DNA of 39,589 nucleotides. It comes from Flavobacteriaceae bacterium PRS1 (GTDB lineage: Bacteria > Bacteroidota > Bacteroidia > Flavobacteriales > Flavobacteriaceae). Under the pieces are notes generated by a model, which ran no database searches, had not been told where the DNA came from, and saw nothing but the letters and a program-made list of their open reading frames with translations. The position numbers and the translations under genes were made by a program. This document shows, piece by piece, positions 28,254-37,422 of the stretch; the first letter of the stretch is position 1; the number at the start of each line of letters is the position of its first letter. Location: positions 1-39,589 of the forward strand of contig RDRZ01000021.1 in the NCBI GenBank assembly GCA_003709165.1, written 5' to 3'.

Positions 28254-29345
28254 ATGCAAACGAATGTAAAATACCTTTTATTATCCTTTATATTTTTATT
28301 AACACACTACACTTTTGCACAAAAAGCAACCGAAAAATTTGTTGTGGTTCTCGATGCAGGACATGGTGGTAAAGATCCTGGAAGACCAACAAAGTTCGAT
28401 TCGGAAAAATCTATAGCTTTAAAAATAGTATTAAAAGTTGGCGAAGAACTTGAAAAAAATAAAGATATAAAAGTAATTTACACACGTAAAACAGATGTCT
28501 TTGTAGAATTGCGAGAACGTGCCAAAATAGCCAACAAAGCAGATGCCGATTTATTTGTATCTATACATTGTAATGCGCATCATACACAAGCCTATGGCAC
28601 TGAAACCTATGTTTTAAGCCTTTCTAATACAGGTAGAAATATTGAAATTGCAAAAGCAGAGAATGAAGTAATTTTCTTAGAAGATGATCATGAAAAACAT
28701 TATGAAGGGTTTAATCCGAACTCTCCGGAGTCTTTAATAGGATTAACATTAATGCAAGAAGATTATGTAGATCAAAGTATTACATTGGCACGTTTTGTAG
28801 AAGATAATTTTCAAAATAAGCTGAATAGAAAAAGTAGAGGAGTAAAACAAATTAGCCTTTGGGTCATGCATAATACATATATGCCAAGTGTGTTAATTGA
28901 AACAGGATTTTTAACTAATAAAATTGAAGGTGCTTATTTAAGTTCTAACAAAGGACAAACCGAAATGGCAAACTCTATAAAAGATGCTATTTTAAAATAC
29001 AAAGAAAGCCTGAATGTTAGTTTTGATGATTCAGATTTATCCGAAAGCTTTGGTTCTAATGCATCTACATCAATTTATTCAAACATTACTTTTAAAGTAC
29101 AAATTGCAGCAAGCTCAAGAAAACTTAAAACCAAACCCTATAATTTTAAAGGGCTTCAAGAAATTTCAAGAGATAAAATAGGGAAAACATACAAATATTT
29201 TTATGGTGCAACTTCAGACTACTCGAAGATAAAAGACCAAAAAAATAAGGCATATAAAAAAGGATTTACAACTTGCTTTATAGTTGCATTTAAAAACGGT
29301 AAATCAATTACTTTAAATGAAGCTTTAAAAACTCCATCAAATTAA
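28254..29345 (+). CDS. N-acetylmuramoyl-L-alanine amidase with C-terminal SPOR-like region
   Basis: The 363-residue exported enzyme cleaves the amide between MurNAc and the peptide of peptidoglycan. A signal peptide ends near YTFAQ. The Amidase_3 domain (about 28-240) carries zinc ligands His37 (DAGHGG), Glu51 and His105 (SIHCNA), and catalytic Glu216 (VLIETGF). A region at about 275-350 (ITFKVQIAASSRKL, YKYFYGATSDYSKIKDQ, GFTTCFIVAFKNGK) matches a SPOR domain, which binds denuded septal glycan. It is therefore probably a division-site amidase. The MlaD-like gene follows after 226 bp. Confidence 0.9.
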   Translation: MQTNVKYLLLSFIFLLTHYTFAQKATEKFVVVLDAGHGGKDPGRPTKFDSEKSIALKIVLKVGEELEKNKDIKVIYTRKTDVFVELRERAKIANKADADLFVSIHCNAHHTQAYGTETYVLSLSNTGRNIEIAKAENEVIFLEDDHEKHYEGFNPNSPESLIGLTLMQEDYVDQSITLARFVEDNFQNKLNRKSRGVKQISLWVMHNTYMPSVLIETGFLTNKIEGAYLSSNKGQTEMANSIKDAILKYKESLNVSFDDSDLSESFGSNASTSIYSNITFKVQIAASSRKLKTKPYNFKGLQEISRDKIGKTYKYFYGATSDYSKIKDQKNKAYKKGFTTCFIVAFKNGKSITLNEALKTPSN

Positions 29346-29571
29346 GCAGGTTAATTTTAATTTAATTGTTAATTTTGTAGTTAATCAATAATGAACACGT
29401 TTAAGCTTTTTGTGTTTAACTGAAAATGAGATGAAATTTGTTCAGATGAGGTACTTTTTGCAGTACATAGCAACGATACGTATAAGAAAAGTAATGAAAT
29501 ATGGGTGAATTTCAGCCATTTTTTAGGAAATAGAAAAAAATTAAACGAGTTCAATAATAAACATTTAGCTT
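29346..29571. other. Spacer between amidase and MlaD-like gene
   Basis: A TAATTTTG box at 29370-29377 could start a transcript for the next operon. From about 29430 to 29525 there is a less AT-rich segment with a small GTACT/AGTAC hairpin (29451-29465) and no ORF on either strand of credible length. It looks like an interspersed intergenic repeat or an RNA leader. Confidence 0.35.
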
Positions 29572-30504
29572 TTGAAACTATCTAGAGAAATAAAAACCGC
29601 AATATTAGTAATTTCGGGTATAGTATTATTTATATTTTTGTTCAACTATTTAAAAGGGAATAATTTTTTATATTCTTCCAGAACATTTTATGTTGTTTAC
29701 GATAATGTAGAAGGCATGGCATCATCAACTCCAGTAACCATAAACGGCTTGACGGTTGGTAAAGTGCAAGACATAAATTTTAGCAAAGATCGCTCTGGAC
29801 GTATAACAGTAAAACTTTTGATAGATAGTGATTTTGAATTCTCTAAAAATAGTATAGCAGAATTATACGAAGCTGGATTATTAGGAGGAAAAGCCATTGC
29901 TATAATTCCTGCTTTTGATAATGCTGAAAATGCAAAAAAAGGCGATTATCTTGAAGGCACAGTTAAAGCTGGATTAACAGAACTTGTAAATCAGCGCTTA
30001 ACACCACTTCAAGAAAAAATTGAAACCATGATAGTAAGTGCCGATTCGCTATTTGTTAATATTAATTCTGTGTTTGATGTACAAACCAAAGCCAATCTTA
30101 AAAAAAGTATAGCAGAGTTAGCCATAACAATAGAATCTTTTAAAAATACTTCTGTAGCTATTAATAGTTTAATTACTGATAATCAAGAAACATTAAACAA
30201 CACATTAAGTAATATTGACACTATTACATCTAACTTATCCAAAATTACCGATTCTGTTGCCAATACAAATCTTGGCGAAACCATAAATAGTTTACAATTA
30301 ACAATCAACAATTTCGATAAAATTCTTGCGAGTATCGAAAAAGGAGAAGGCTCTATCGGGAAACTGTTAAATGATGATGAATTGTACAATAACCTTAAAG
30401 GCGCTTCAAAAGAAATGGAAGAACTATTGAGAGACATTAAATTGCATCCAAAACGATATTTCAGAATCTTGTCTAAAAAAGAAATTCCTTATAACGAAGA
30501 GTAA
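29572..30504 (+). CDS. MCE-family lipid transport protein (MlaD-like)
   Basis: The 310-residue product starts at a TTG (MKLSREIKTAILVISG); no ATG precedes the membrane helix, so the TTG start is needed. One transmembrane anchor (about 9-26) is followed by the MCE domain (about 36-115: FYVVYDNVEGMASSTPVTINGLTVGKV, ELYEAGLLGGKAIAIIP). A long coiled-coil-prone helix (about 130-290) ends with the conserved GEGSIGKLLNDDELYNNL stretch. It probably forms a periplasmic hexamer moving phospholipid between membranes. Partner ATPase and permease genes are not in this window. Confidence 0.88.
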   Translation: MKLSREIKTAILVISGIVLFIFLFNYLKGNNFLYSSRTFYVVYDNVEGMASSTPVTINGLTVGKVQDINFSKDRSGRITVKLLIDSDFEFSKNSIAELYEAGLLGGKAIAIIPAFDNAENAKKGDYLEGTVKAGLTELVNQRLTPLQEKIETMIVSADSLFVNINSVFDVQTKANLKKSIAELAITIESFKNTSVAINSLITDNQETLNNTLSNIDTITSNLSKITDSVANTNLGETINSLQLTINNFDKILASIEKGEGSIGKLLNDDELYNNLKGASKEMEELLRDIKLHPKRYFRILSKKEIPYNEE

Positions 30505-30523
30505 ACTAATTAATACCTAAATA

Positions 30524-31831
30524 ATGGATTATATTCCTAACATACTCTTTGCTATTGTGCTAATTATAGGTATTGGCTACTTTATTAAAAATATAAGGAA
30601 ACTTATTCGTAACATCAAGTTAGGGCAGGATATTGATGTGAGTGATAACAAATCGCAGCGTTGGAAAAATATGGCAATGATAGCTCTCGGTCAGAGTGAA
30701 ATGGTTCGTCGTCCAATTGCTGGTATTCTGCACGTTATTGTATACGTTGGCTTTATTGTAATTAATATTGAAGTTTTAGAAATAATAATTGATGGTTTAT
30801 TTGGTACACATCGCATATTTTCAGGAATTGGAAGCCTTTATGGTGTGCTAATAGGAACGTTCGAGATTCTCGCCCTTCTTGTTTTAGTAGCAGTCATAGT
30901 ATTTTGGACACGTAGAAACATTATAAAGTTAGCTCGTTTTTGGAAATCTGAAATGACACGTTGGCCAAAAAGTGATGCCAATTACATTTTGTATTTCGAA
31001 ATGGTTTTAATGTCCTTGTTTCTTATTATGAATGCTACAGATATTCCTTTTCAGGAAATAGCAACAGGAAATATAATAAGTCAATATGTTTCACCTTGGT
31101 TTGCTGGATTAACCGAAAACTCAATACACATCATTGAACGCACAGCTTGGTGGAGTCATATACTCATTATTTTTGTATTTTTAAATTATCTGTATTTCTC
31201 TAAACATCTGCATATTTTATTAGCCTTTCCAAACACCTATTATGGAAGTTTAAAACCCAAAGGAGAATTAAATAATTTAGAAGCTGTTACCAAAGAAGTC
31301 ATGCTAATGATGGATCCAAATGTTGATCCTTACGCAACTCCCACTGAAGGCGAAGATGACGAAATACCAGCAAAATTTGGAGCAAGCGATGTGCAAGACC
31401 TAAATTGGATACAATTGCTTAATGCTTATACGTGTACTGAATGTGGACGTTGTACAAGTGAATGTCCTGCCAGTCAAACAGGCAAAAAATTATCGCCGCG
31501 TAAAATTATGATGGATACTCGCGATCGTTTAGAGGAAGTAGGGAAAAACATCGATGCCAATAAAGGCGAGTTTAAAGACGATGGAAAACAATTATTGGAC
31601 GATTACATAACAAGAGAAGAACTTTGGGCTTGTACATCTTGTAATGCTTGTGTAGAAGCCTGCCCTGTGAGTATAAATCCGTTGTCAATTATATTAGATA
31701 TGCGTCGTTATTTAGTAATGGAACAGTCGGCTGCTCCTACCGAATTAAATACTATGATGAGCAATATTGAAAACAATGGAGCACCTTGGCCATATAACCA
31801 AATGGATAGATTAAACTGGAAAAATGAATAA
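30524..31831 (+). CDS. Membrane (Fe-S)-binding protein, HdrC/NarI-like
   Basis: The 435-residue protein has about five to six transmembrane segments in the first 235 residues. It then has two [4Fe-4S] motifs: Cys304, 307, 310, 314 (CTECGRCTSECP) and Cys370, 373, 376, 380 (CTSCNACVEACP). His70 and His212 lie in membrane helices and could bind haem, as in NarI-like subunits. It pairs with the CCG-domain protein at 32862, forming an HdrBC/GlpC-like membrane redox pair that would exchange electrons between a soluble carrier and the quinone pool. I recall this arrangement as widespread in Bacteroidota, with unknown substrate. Confidence 0.85.
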   Translation: MDYIPNILFAIVLIIGIGYFIKNIRKLIRNIKLGQDIDVSDNKSQRWKNMAMIALGQSEMVRRPIAGILHVIVYVGFIVINIEVLEIIIDGLFGTHRIFSGIGSLYGVLIGTFEILALLVLVAVIVFWTRRNIIKLARFWKSEMTRWPKSDANYILYFEMVLMSLFLIMNATDIPFQEIATGNIISQYVSPWFAGLTENSIHIIERTAWWSHILIIFVFLNYLYFSKHLHILLAFPNTYYGSLKPKGELNNLEAVTKEVMLMMDPNVDPYATPTEGEDDEIPAKFGASDVQDLNWIQLLNAYTCTECGRCTSECPASQTGKKLSPRKIMMDTRDRLEEVGKNIDANKGEFKDDGKQLLDDYITREELWACTSCNACVEACPVSINPLSIILDMRRYLVMEQSAAPTELNTMMSNIENNGAPWPYNQMDRLNWKNE

Positions 31832-31838
31832 ACAATAA

Positions 31839-32201
31839 ATGAAACGTCTAAAGATTTCATATTATTTAATAGCATTTTTTTTATGCTGTATTAGTTTTAA
31901 TTATAGCACAGCTCAAAAAAGGAGATTTGGACAAGATTCTTTACGAATAAAAGTATATACCGAAATTGAATATGAAAAAGGTTTGTCGAAAAAGATAACA
32001 GTTACTAAAGTATTTTGCGATTATTGTTCACCTAGTCAAATTGAAGCTTTAAAAAGGCAAGCAAAGGAGCTTGCTTTTTATCAAAGACGATATTCGAGCA
32101 ATGGAAGAGTAAATGAAATTCAAAAGTTTACAATGATAATAAGTGTTTCAAAAAAAGATTTATTAGAATTAAAAAAAGAAAAAGATAGTATTAATAATTA
32201 A
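31839..32201 (+). CDS. Small exported protein, unknown function
   Basis: The 120-residue product has a signal peptide (MKRLKISYYLIAFFLCCISFNYSTAQ). The short mature part contains a Cys pair (FCDYCSPSQIEAL) and a Lys-rich C-terminus (KKDLLELKKEK). It starts 7 bp after the Fe-S membrane protein and lies between that gene and the HAD-like gene. I do not recognise a family; the CxxC could bind metal or form a disulfide. Confidence 0.6.
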   Translation: MKRLKISYYLIAFFLCCISFNYSTAQKRRFGQDSLRIKVYTEIEYEKGLSKKITVTKVFCDYCSPSQIEALKRQAKELAFYQRRYSSNGRVNEIQKFTMIISVSKKDLLELKKEKDSINN

Positions 32202-32358
32202 CCAAAGTTTAAAAGATTTATATGAAACATCCATAACTAAATTTCAATATAAAAGGAAACTAAAAGTTCAACGACTCCTCTAAAAATAATATAAAAGCGG
32301 AGTTAAATGACTATATAGATGTTCCATGTGACCGTTAAAAAACAATTAATATAGACAC

Positions 32359-32805
32359 ATGAAAAGAGAAGAAGCAGATAAATTATTGCATCAAAAAATT
32401 GAAGCAGGAGAAAAAGTAAGTCCTGTTCTTCCTGAAGGCGTAAAAAATTATTTAATAGATATAGACGGAACCGTTTGTGACGATATTCCAAACGAAGAAC
32501 CCGAACGCATGCTAACAGCAGAAGTATATCCTGATGCTTTAGAAACTTCAAATAAATGGTACGATGAAGGACATTTAATTTGTTTCTTTAGCTCAAGAAC
32601 AGAAGCACATCGTGAGTATACCGAAATTTGGTTAAAAAAACAGGGCTTTAAATACCACAGTCTGTTAATGGGAAAACCAAGAGGAGGAAATTACCACTGG
32701 ATCGATAATCACCTTGTTAAAGCCACACGTTTTCGAGGCAAATTTACAGATTTGGTGGCTAAAGAAGTAATCATTGAAGTATTCGACGATGGTAAACACA
32801 AATAA
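32359..32805 (+). CDS. HAD-like protein (DIDGT), often mislabelled phosphoheptose isomerase
   Basis: The 148-residue cytoplasmic product has the HAD motif I LIDIDGTVCDD (Asp34 and Asp36) and a motif II-like SSRTEAH near residue 77. It is short, with no large cap domain. Similar proteins in this cluster are often called phosphoheptose isomerase, but the sequence has no sugar isomerase (SIS) fold signature. It sits between the two halves of the HdrC/HdrB-like pair in the same orientation. It is probably a small phosphatase; the substrate is unknown. Confidence 0.7.
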   Translation: MKREEADKLLHQKIEAGEKVSPVLPEGVKNYLIDIDGTVCDDIPNEEPERMLTAEVYPDALETSNKWYDEGHLICFFSSRTEAHREYTEIWLKKQGFKYHSLLMGKPRGGNYHWIDNHLVKATRFRGKFTDLVAKEVIIEVFDDGKHK

Positions 32806-32861
32806 ATAAAAATAGTTTGTAAGATTATTACAGAGAAGTTTAGATAACAACTCAACTAAAA

Positions 32862-33653
32862 ATGAGCGAAGCATTAAAAGTACCAACTATGGCAGAATTT
32901 ATGGCGCAAGGTAAACAACCAGAAGTGTTGTTTTGGGTTGGTTGTGCTGGAAGTTTTGATGATAGAGCAAAAAAAATTACAAAAGCATTTGTTAAGATAC
33001 TTAATAAAGCAAATATAGATTTTGCAGTTTTGGGTACTGAAGAAAGTTGTACCGGAGATCCAGCAAAACGTGCAGGAAACGAGTTTTTGTTTCAAATGCA
33101 GGCAGTAACAAATATTGAAGTATTAAATGCTTACGAAATTAAAAAGATTGTAACTACATGTCCACATTGTTTTAATACGCTTAAAAATGAATATCCTTCT
33201 CTTGGTGGAAATTACAAGGTTATGCATCATACACAATTTTTAGAGAGTTTAATTGAAGAAGGACGACTAATCATTGAAGGAGGAAAATTTAAAGGGAAGC
33301 GAATTACGTTTCATGATCCTTGTTTTTTAGGTCGTGCCAATGATGTATATGAAGCTCCTCGTGAGTTGATTCAGAAATTAGATGCCGAATTGGTAGAAAT
33401 GAAAAACTGTAAACGCAACGGATTGTGTTGTGGAGCAGGAGGAGCGCAAATGTTTAAAGAACCCGAAAAAGGAGATAAAGACATAAATGTTGAACGTACA
33501 GAACAAGCCATAGAAACCAATCCGCAAATTATTGCAACAGGATGTCCTTTTTGTAATACTATGATGACAGATGGAGTTAAAGCAAAAGACAAAAAAAATA
33601 CCGTAAAAGTCATGGATATTGCAGAACTAATAGCTAATGCTCAAGATTTATGA
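32862..33653 (+). CDS. CCG-domain (Fe-S) protein, HdrB/GlpC-like
   Basis: The 263-residue soluble protein has two Cys-rich CCG repeats. The first is Cys28, Cys63, Cys100 and Cys103 (WVGCAG, ESCTGD, TCPHC). The second, canonical, is Cys154, Cys189-Cys190, Cys228 and Cys231 (HDPCFLG, LCCGAGG, GCPFC). Such domains bind non-cubane or [4Fe-4S] clusters in heterodisulfide reductase subunit B, GlpC and LutA. With the membrane protein at 30524 it would make a two-subunit oxidoreductase. No signal peptide, so it is cytoplasmic. Confidence 0.85.
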   Translation: MSEALKVPTMAEFMAQGKQPEVLFWVGCAGSFDDRAKKITKAFVKILNKANIDFAVLGTEESCTGDPAKRAGNEFLFQMQAVTNIEVLNAYEIKKIVTTCPHCFNTLKNEYPSLGGNYKVMHHTQFLESLIEEGRLIIEGGKFKGKRITFHDPCFLGRANDVYEAPRELIQKLDAELVEMKNCKRNGLCCGAGGAQMFKEPEKGDKDINVERTEQAIETNPQIIATGCPFCNTMMTDGVKAKDKKNTVKVMDIAELIANAQDL

Positions 33654-33732
33654 AATTCCTATAATTTATGTTAACTTGTTCAAAATAAAAGTAGAAATCA
33701 AAAATCGTTAATCCTAATTCGCAAATCAAAAT

Positions 33733-34218
33733 ATGTTAGTCGATTTTAACACATTACCAGAAACCTCAAGAGTTTGGATATACCAAGCCAATCGCTCGTT
33801 TACCGAAAGCGAATTGGAAGAAATAAGCTTAAAATTAAATACATTTATTGAGAACTGGACTTCACACGGAAGCGATTTACAATCTGGTTACAAAATTAAG
33901 TACAAGCGTTTTATAATCATTGGTTTAAACCAAAACTTGAATAATACATCTGGGTGTTCCATAGATGCTTCTGTACATTTTATTCAGCAATTAGAACAAG
34001 ATTATAATGTAGATTTGTTAGATAAAATGAATGTGTCTTACAAGCAAGGCGAATTTATAGCTTACAAAACATTAAAAGATTTCAGGAAAATGGCAAAGCA
34101 AAAAGCCGTTTCAAAAAATACCATTGTGTTCAACAACTTAGTTACCAATATTGCAGAATATAAAGAAAATTGGGAAGTTCCGGCAAGCGAGAGTTGGCAC
34201 AATCGTTTCTTAAAATAG
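33733..34218 (+). CDS. Conserved Bacteroidota protein, often mislabelled ABC transporter ATPase
   Basis: The 161-residue cytoplasmic product has the conserved start LPETSRVWIYQANRSFTESE and a C-terminal WEVPASESWHNRFL. Databases often call such proteins ABC transporter ATPase, but there is no Walker A, signature or Walker B motif here. Function is unknown. It follows the CCG gene by 79 bp on the same strand. Confidence 0.75.
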   Translation: MLVDFNTLPETSRVWIYQANRSFTESELEEISLKLNTFIENWTSHGSDLQSGYKIKYKRFIIIGLNQNLNNTSGCSIDASVHFIQQLEQDYNVDLLDKMNVSYKQGEFIAYKTLKDFRKMAKQKAVSKNTIVFNNLVTNIAEYKENWEVPASESWHNRFLK

Positions 34219-34235
34219 TTCCTATTGTCATTCTG

Positions 34236-34253
34236 TCCCGATAATTATCGGGA
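34236..34253. repeat. Perfect palindrome TCCCGATAATTATCGGGA
   Basis: This 18-bp perfect palindrome, preceded by TTGTCATTCTG and followed by TTGTTTCAGAATC, is the same core as at 5490 and 25316. It lies between two same-strand genes and is probably a REP-like intergenic element. Confidence 0.6.
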
Positions 34254-34417
34254 TTGTTTCAGAATCTTTGCTACAATTCTTCAGATACAATTTTTAAATT
34301 CTTTAAATGATAGATTGTTAATTACATTCGTTATAAAACTATCTTAAAGTCTTAAAAACTTCACTTTAAAAATGTTATTTTGGCATAGTTATTCATTATA
34401 TATCCCAAACCGAATTT

Positions 34418-37336
34418 ATGCGCATTAAAATTTTACTTGTAATTACTGTTGGTTTCGTTAGCCTTGCAATTGGTCAAAACAGTAAAAATCCTTTATTAAC
34501 AAATGATTTTGAATCTCAACAAAAATGGGTGGATAGTGTGTATTCTGCAATGTCCATAGAAGAAAAAGTTGGACAATTGTTTATGGTTATGGTGTTTTCC
34601 AGTCAGGATAAAGAAACACACCAAAGTATTGTAAAGCAAATCAAAGAAAATAAAATTGGTGGCATCATTTATTCAAAAGGAGGTCCAATACGTCAGGCAC
34701 GATTTAATAATGAATATCAGGCTCTTTCTAAAACGCCACTGCTTATTGGTATGGATGCAGAATGGGGATTAGGTATGAGATTGGATTCTACCTTTTCATT
34801 TCCTTGGAATATGACTTTAGGAGCAATTAAAGATAATGCTTTAATCGAAAAAGTTGGATATCAAATAGGCGAACACTGTAAACGTCTCGGCGTTCATTTT
34901 AATTTTGCTCCTGTAGTAGATATTAATACAAATCCTAAAAACCCTATTATTGGTAATCGTTCGTTCGGAGAAGACAGAGATAATGTAACCGAAAAGGCAT
35001 TGGCTTTTATGAAAGGCATGCAAAGTGCTGGAGTTTTAGCCACAGCAAAACATTTTCCAGGTCATGGAGATACCGAAACCGATTCACATAAAACCCTACC
35101 AACAATTAAGTTTAACGAAAAACGTATAGACTCTGTTGAGTTGTATCCTTATAAAATATTGATAAAGCAAGGGCTTTCAAGTGTTATGATTGCTCACTTA
35201 AACGTGCCAAGTTTAGAAACACGAGTAGATTTCCCTTCGTCGCTTTCAGAACATATAGTAACCAATATTTTAAAAGAACGGTTAGATTTTAAAGGACTTA
35301 TTTTTACGGACGCACTTAATATGAAAGGAGTTTCCAATTATAACGAAACTGGCGATATAGATTTAGCAGCTTTTAAAGCAGGAAATGATGTGCTTTTAAT
35401 GTCCGAAGATGTTTATAAAGGCATTACCAAAATTGTTGCTGCATTTAACGAAGGTGAAATTTCAGAAGAACGTTTGTCACATTCAGTTAAAAAAATATTG
35501 ATGGCCAAATACAAAGTTGGTTTACACAATTACAAACCAATCGGGATTTATAATTTGGTTGAAGATTTGAATAAAGTAGAAGACGATGTACTCTATGAAG
35601 AATTAATGGAAAATGCTTTAACGGTTGTAAAAAATAAAGCTGAATTATTACCATTATTGAGATTGGAAACTAAAAAAATTGCTTATGTAAAATTGGGAGA
35701 CGATGATGGATCAACATTTCTAAACGAATTAAAAAAATATGCAAAAATTGACGAAGTTAAAGCAGATAAATTAGACAATCTTATTACTAAACTAAACAAT
35801 TACAATACTGTTATTATTGGTTTTCATAAATCGAATACAAACCCATGGAAAGCTTATAAATTTAGCAATCAAGAGTTAGTGTGGTTATACGAAATAGCAA
35901 GAACAAATACAGTTATCTTAAACGTATTTGTAAAACCTTATGCACTTTTAGATTTAAAAACTACCAAAAATTTTAAAAGCATTATGATATCGTATCAAAA
36001 TAGTAAAATAGCGCAGCAAAAGGCAGCACAAATTATTTTTGGTGCTATTCCTTCAAAAGGCGTCTTGCCAGTAAGTATTGGAAATGATTTTAAAGTAGGT
36101 TATGGCATACATTTTTCATCAGTAAGTAGATTAAGTTATGGCTTACCAGAACGTGTTGGTATGAGTTCCGAACGCTTAAAAAAAATAGATGCTATCGCAC
36201 AATACGCAGTAGATTCACTAATGACACCGGGAATACAATTAATCGTAGCTCGAAAAGGAAAAATCATTTACAATAAAAATTTTGGAAAGCATACCTATAA
36301 AGGAAACCAAAAAGTTAATAATACTGATATTTACGACGTTGCTTCACTAACAAAAATATTGGCAACAATTCCATTACTTATGGAATTAGAAGAGAAAGGT
36401 GTTATTTCTTTAGATTCAAAACTGTCAGAATTATTACCAGAATATATAGGGTCTAATAAAGAAGATGTCACCATCAAAAAAATGTTATCGCATTACGCAA
36501 AGTTTAAACCTTGGATTCCTTTTTATTATAATACTTTAGATTCAGTTACAAAAAAACCTGATGATAAATATTACAGATCAAAAAAGAGTAACTTGTTTAA
36601 CATTGAAGTTGCAAAAAACTTATATTTAAGGTCAGATTATCAGGATTCTATTCAAGAAATAATTAAAGAAAGCGAGATGTTAAATAGGTTGCGATATCGT
36701 TATAGCGATTTGCCATATTATATTTTAAAGAAATTTATTGAAACACATTACGACCAAACACTAGATAATTTAGTACAGCAGCATTTTTACAAATCACTTG
36801 GAGCAAATTATACAACATATAATCCGATAAAAAAGTTTAGTGACACGAAAATTATCCCAACAGAAATTGATGATTATTTTCGGTATCAGGAAATTCATGG
36901 TTATGTTCATGATATGGGCGCAGCAATGCAAAATGGAGTAGGTGGTCATGCCGGCGTTTTTAGTAACGCCAATGATGTAGCCAAAATTATGCAAATGTAT
37001 TTGCAGAAAGGATATTATGGCGGAAAACGTTATCTTAAAACAGAAACTATCGATAAATTTACTACCTGTTATTTCTGCGATAAAGATAATAGAAGAGGAG
37101 TTGGTTTCGACAAGCCTCAACTTAAAGATGAAGGCCCAACATGTGGATGCCTTTCGATGTCGAGTTTTGGGTATTCAGGTTTTACAGGAGTCTACACTTG
37201 GGCAGATCCTGAAGAAGAAATCGTATATGTGTTTTTAGCAAATAGGACTTATCCTAAAGCTGGGAAAAATAGATTGTTAAGAGAAAGTATAAGAACAGAA
37301 ATACAACGCTTGATTTATGAAGCAATAGATAAATAA
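34418..37336 (+). CDS. NagZ-like GH3 beta-N-acetylglucosaminidase fused to a class C beta-lactamase-like serine hydrolase
   Basis: The 972-residue exported protein has a signal peptide ending near AIGQ. The GH3 domain (about 40-380) has KHFPGHGDTETDSH (211-224), the NagZ general-acid loop, and the nucleophile Asp298 in IFTDALNMKG. A GH3 C-terminal-like domain follows (about 395-565). The last 390 residues are a penicillin-binding-protein-like hydrolase with SxxK at Ser643-Lys646 (VASLTK), a YSD near 715 and a GYSGFTG motif near the end. It should act on muropeptides in peptidoglycan recycling. It lacks an HTG/KTG in the last motif (FTG instead). Confidence 0.88.
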   Translation: MRIKILLVITVGFVSLAIGQNSKNPLLTNDFESQQKWVDSVYSAMSIEEKVGQLFMVMVFSSQDKETHQSIVKQIKENKIGGIIYSKGGPIRQARFNNEYQALSKTPLLIGMDAEWGLGMRLDSTFSFPWNMTLGAIKDNALIEKVGYQIGEHCKRLGVHFNFAPVVDINTNPKNPIIGNRSFGEDRDNVTEKALAFMKGMQSAGVLATAKHFPGHGDTETDSHKTLPTIKFNEKRIDSVELYPYKILIKQGLSSVMIAHLNVPSLETRVDFPSSLSEHIVTNILKERLDFKGLIFTDALNMKGVSNYNETGDIDLAAFKAGNDVLLMSEDVYKGITKIVAAFNEGEISEERLSHSVKKILMAKYKVGLHNYKPIGIYNLVEDLNKVEDDVLYEELMENALTVVKNKAELLPLLRLETKKIAYVKLGDDDGSTFLNELKKYAKIDEVKADKLDNLITKLNNYNTVIIGFHKSNTNPWKAYKFSNQELVWLYEIARTNTVILNVFVKPYALLDLKTTKNFKSIMISYQNSKIAQQKAAQIIFGAIPSKGVLPVSIGNDFKVGYGIHFSSVSRLSYGLPERVGMSSERLKKIDAIAQYAVDSLMTPGIQLIVARKGKIIYNKNFGKHTYKGNQKVNNTDIYDVASLTKILATIPLLMELEEKGVISLDSKLSELLPEYIGSNKEDVTIKKMLSHYAKFKPWIPFYYNTLDSVTKKPDDKYYRSKKSNLFNIEVAKNLYLRSDYQDSIQEIIKESEMLNRLRYRYSDLPYYILKKFIETHYDQTLDNLVQQHFYKSLGANYTTYNPIKKFSDTKIIPTEIDDYFRYQEIHGYVHDMGAAMQNGVGGHAGVFSNANDVAKIMQMYLQKGYYGGKRYLKTETIDKFTTCYFCDKDNRRGVGFDKPQLKDEGPTCGCLSMSSFGYSGFTGVYTWADPEEEIVYVFLANRTYPKAGKNRLLRESIRTEIQRLIYEAIDK

Positions 37337-37419
37337 AAGTACTTAAAGTTATAAGCAAGAGTACTTAAAGTTAAGAATATGACTTTAGACACTTAAAACT
37401 TTAGGCATTTAAAACTTTA
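37337..37419. repeat. Short direct repeats before bshA
   Basis: GTACTTAAAGTTA occurs at 37339-37351 and 37361-37373, and TTAAAACTTTA at 37393-37403 and 37409-37419. They are AT-rich and fill the gap between the GH3 fusion and bshA. No terminator or -7 box is clear here. Confidence 0.45.
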
Positions 37420-37422
37420 ATT

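Noticed and set aside
32222-32343. Degenerate small ORF before the HAD-like gene
   Set aside because: The frame MKHP-stop-LNFNIKGN-stop-KFNDSSKNN contains two stops in 14 codons and has no recognisable motif; chance is as likely as a relic.
32359-32805. Phosphoheptose isomerase
   Set aside because: The sequence shows a HAD DxDGT motif and no SIS-domain features.
33733-34218. ABC transporter ATPase
   Set aside because: No Walker A, Walker B or signature motif is present; the label is a database habit.
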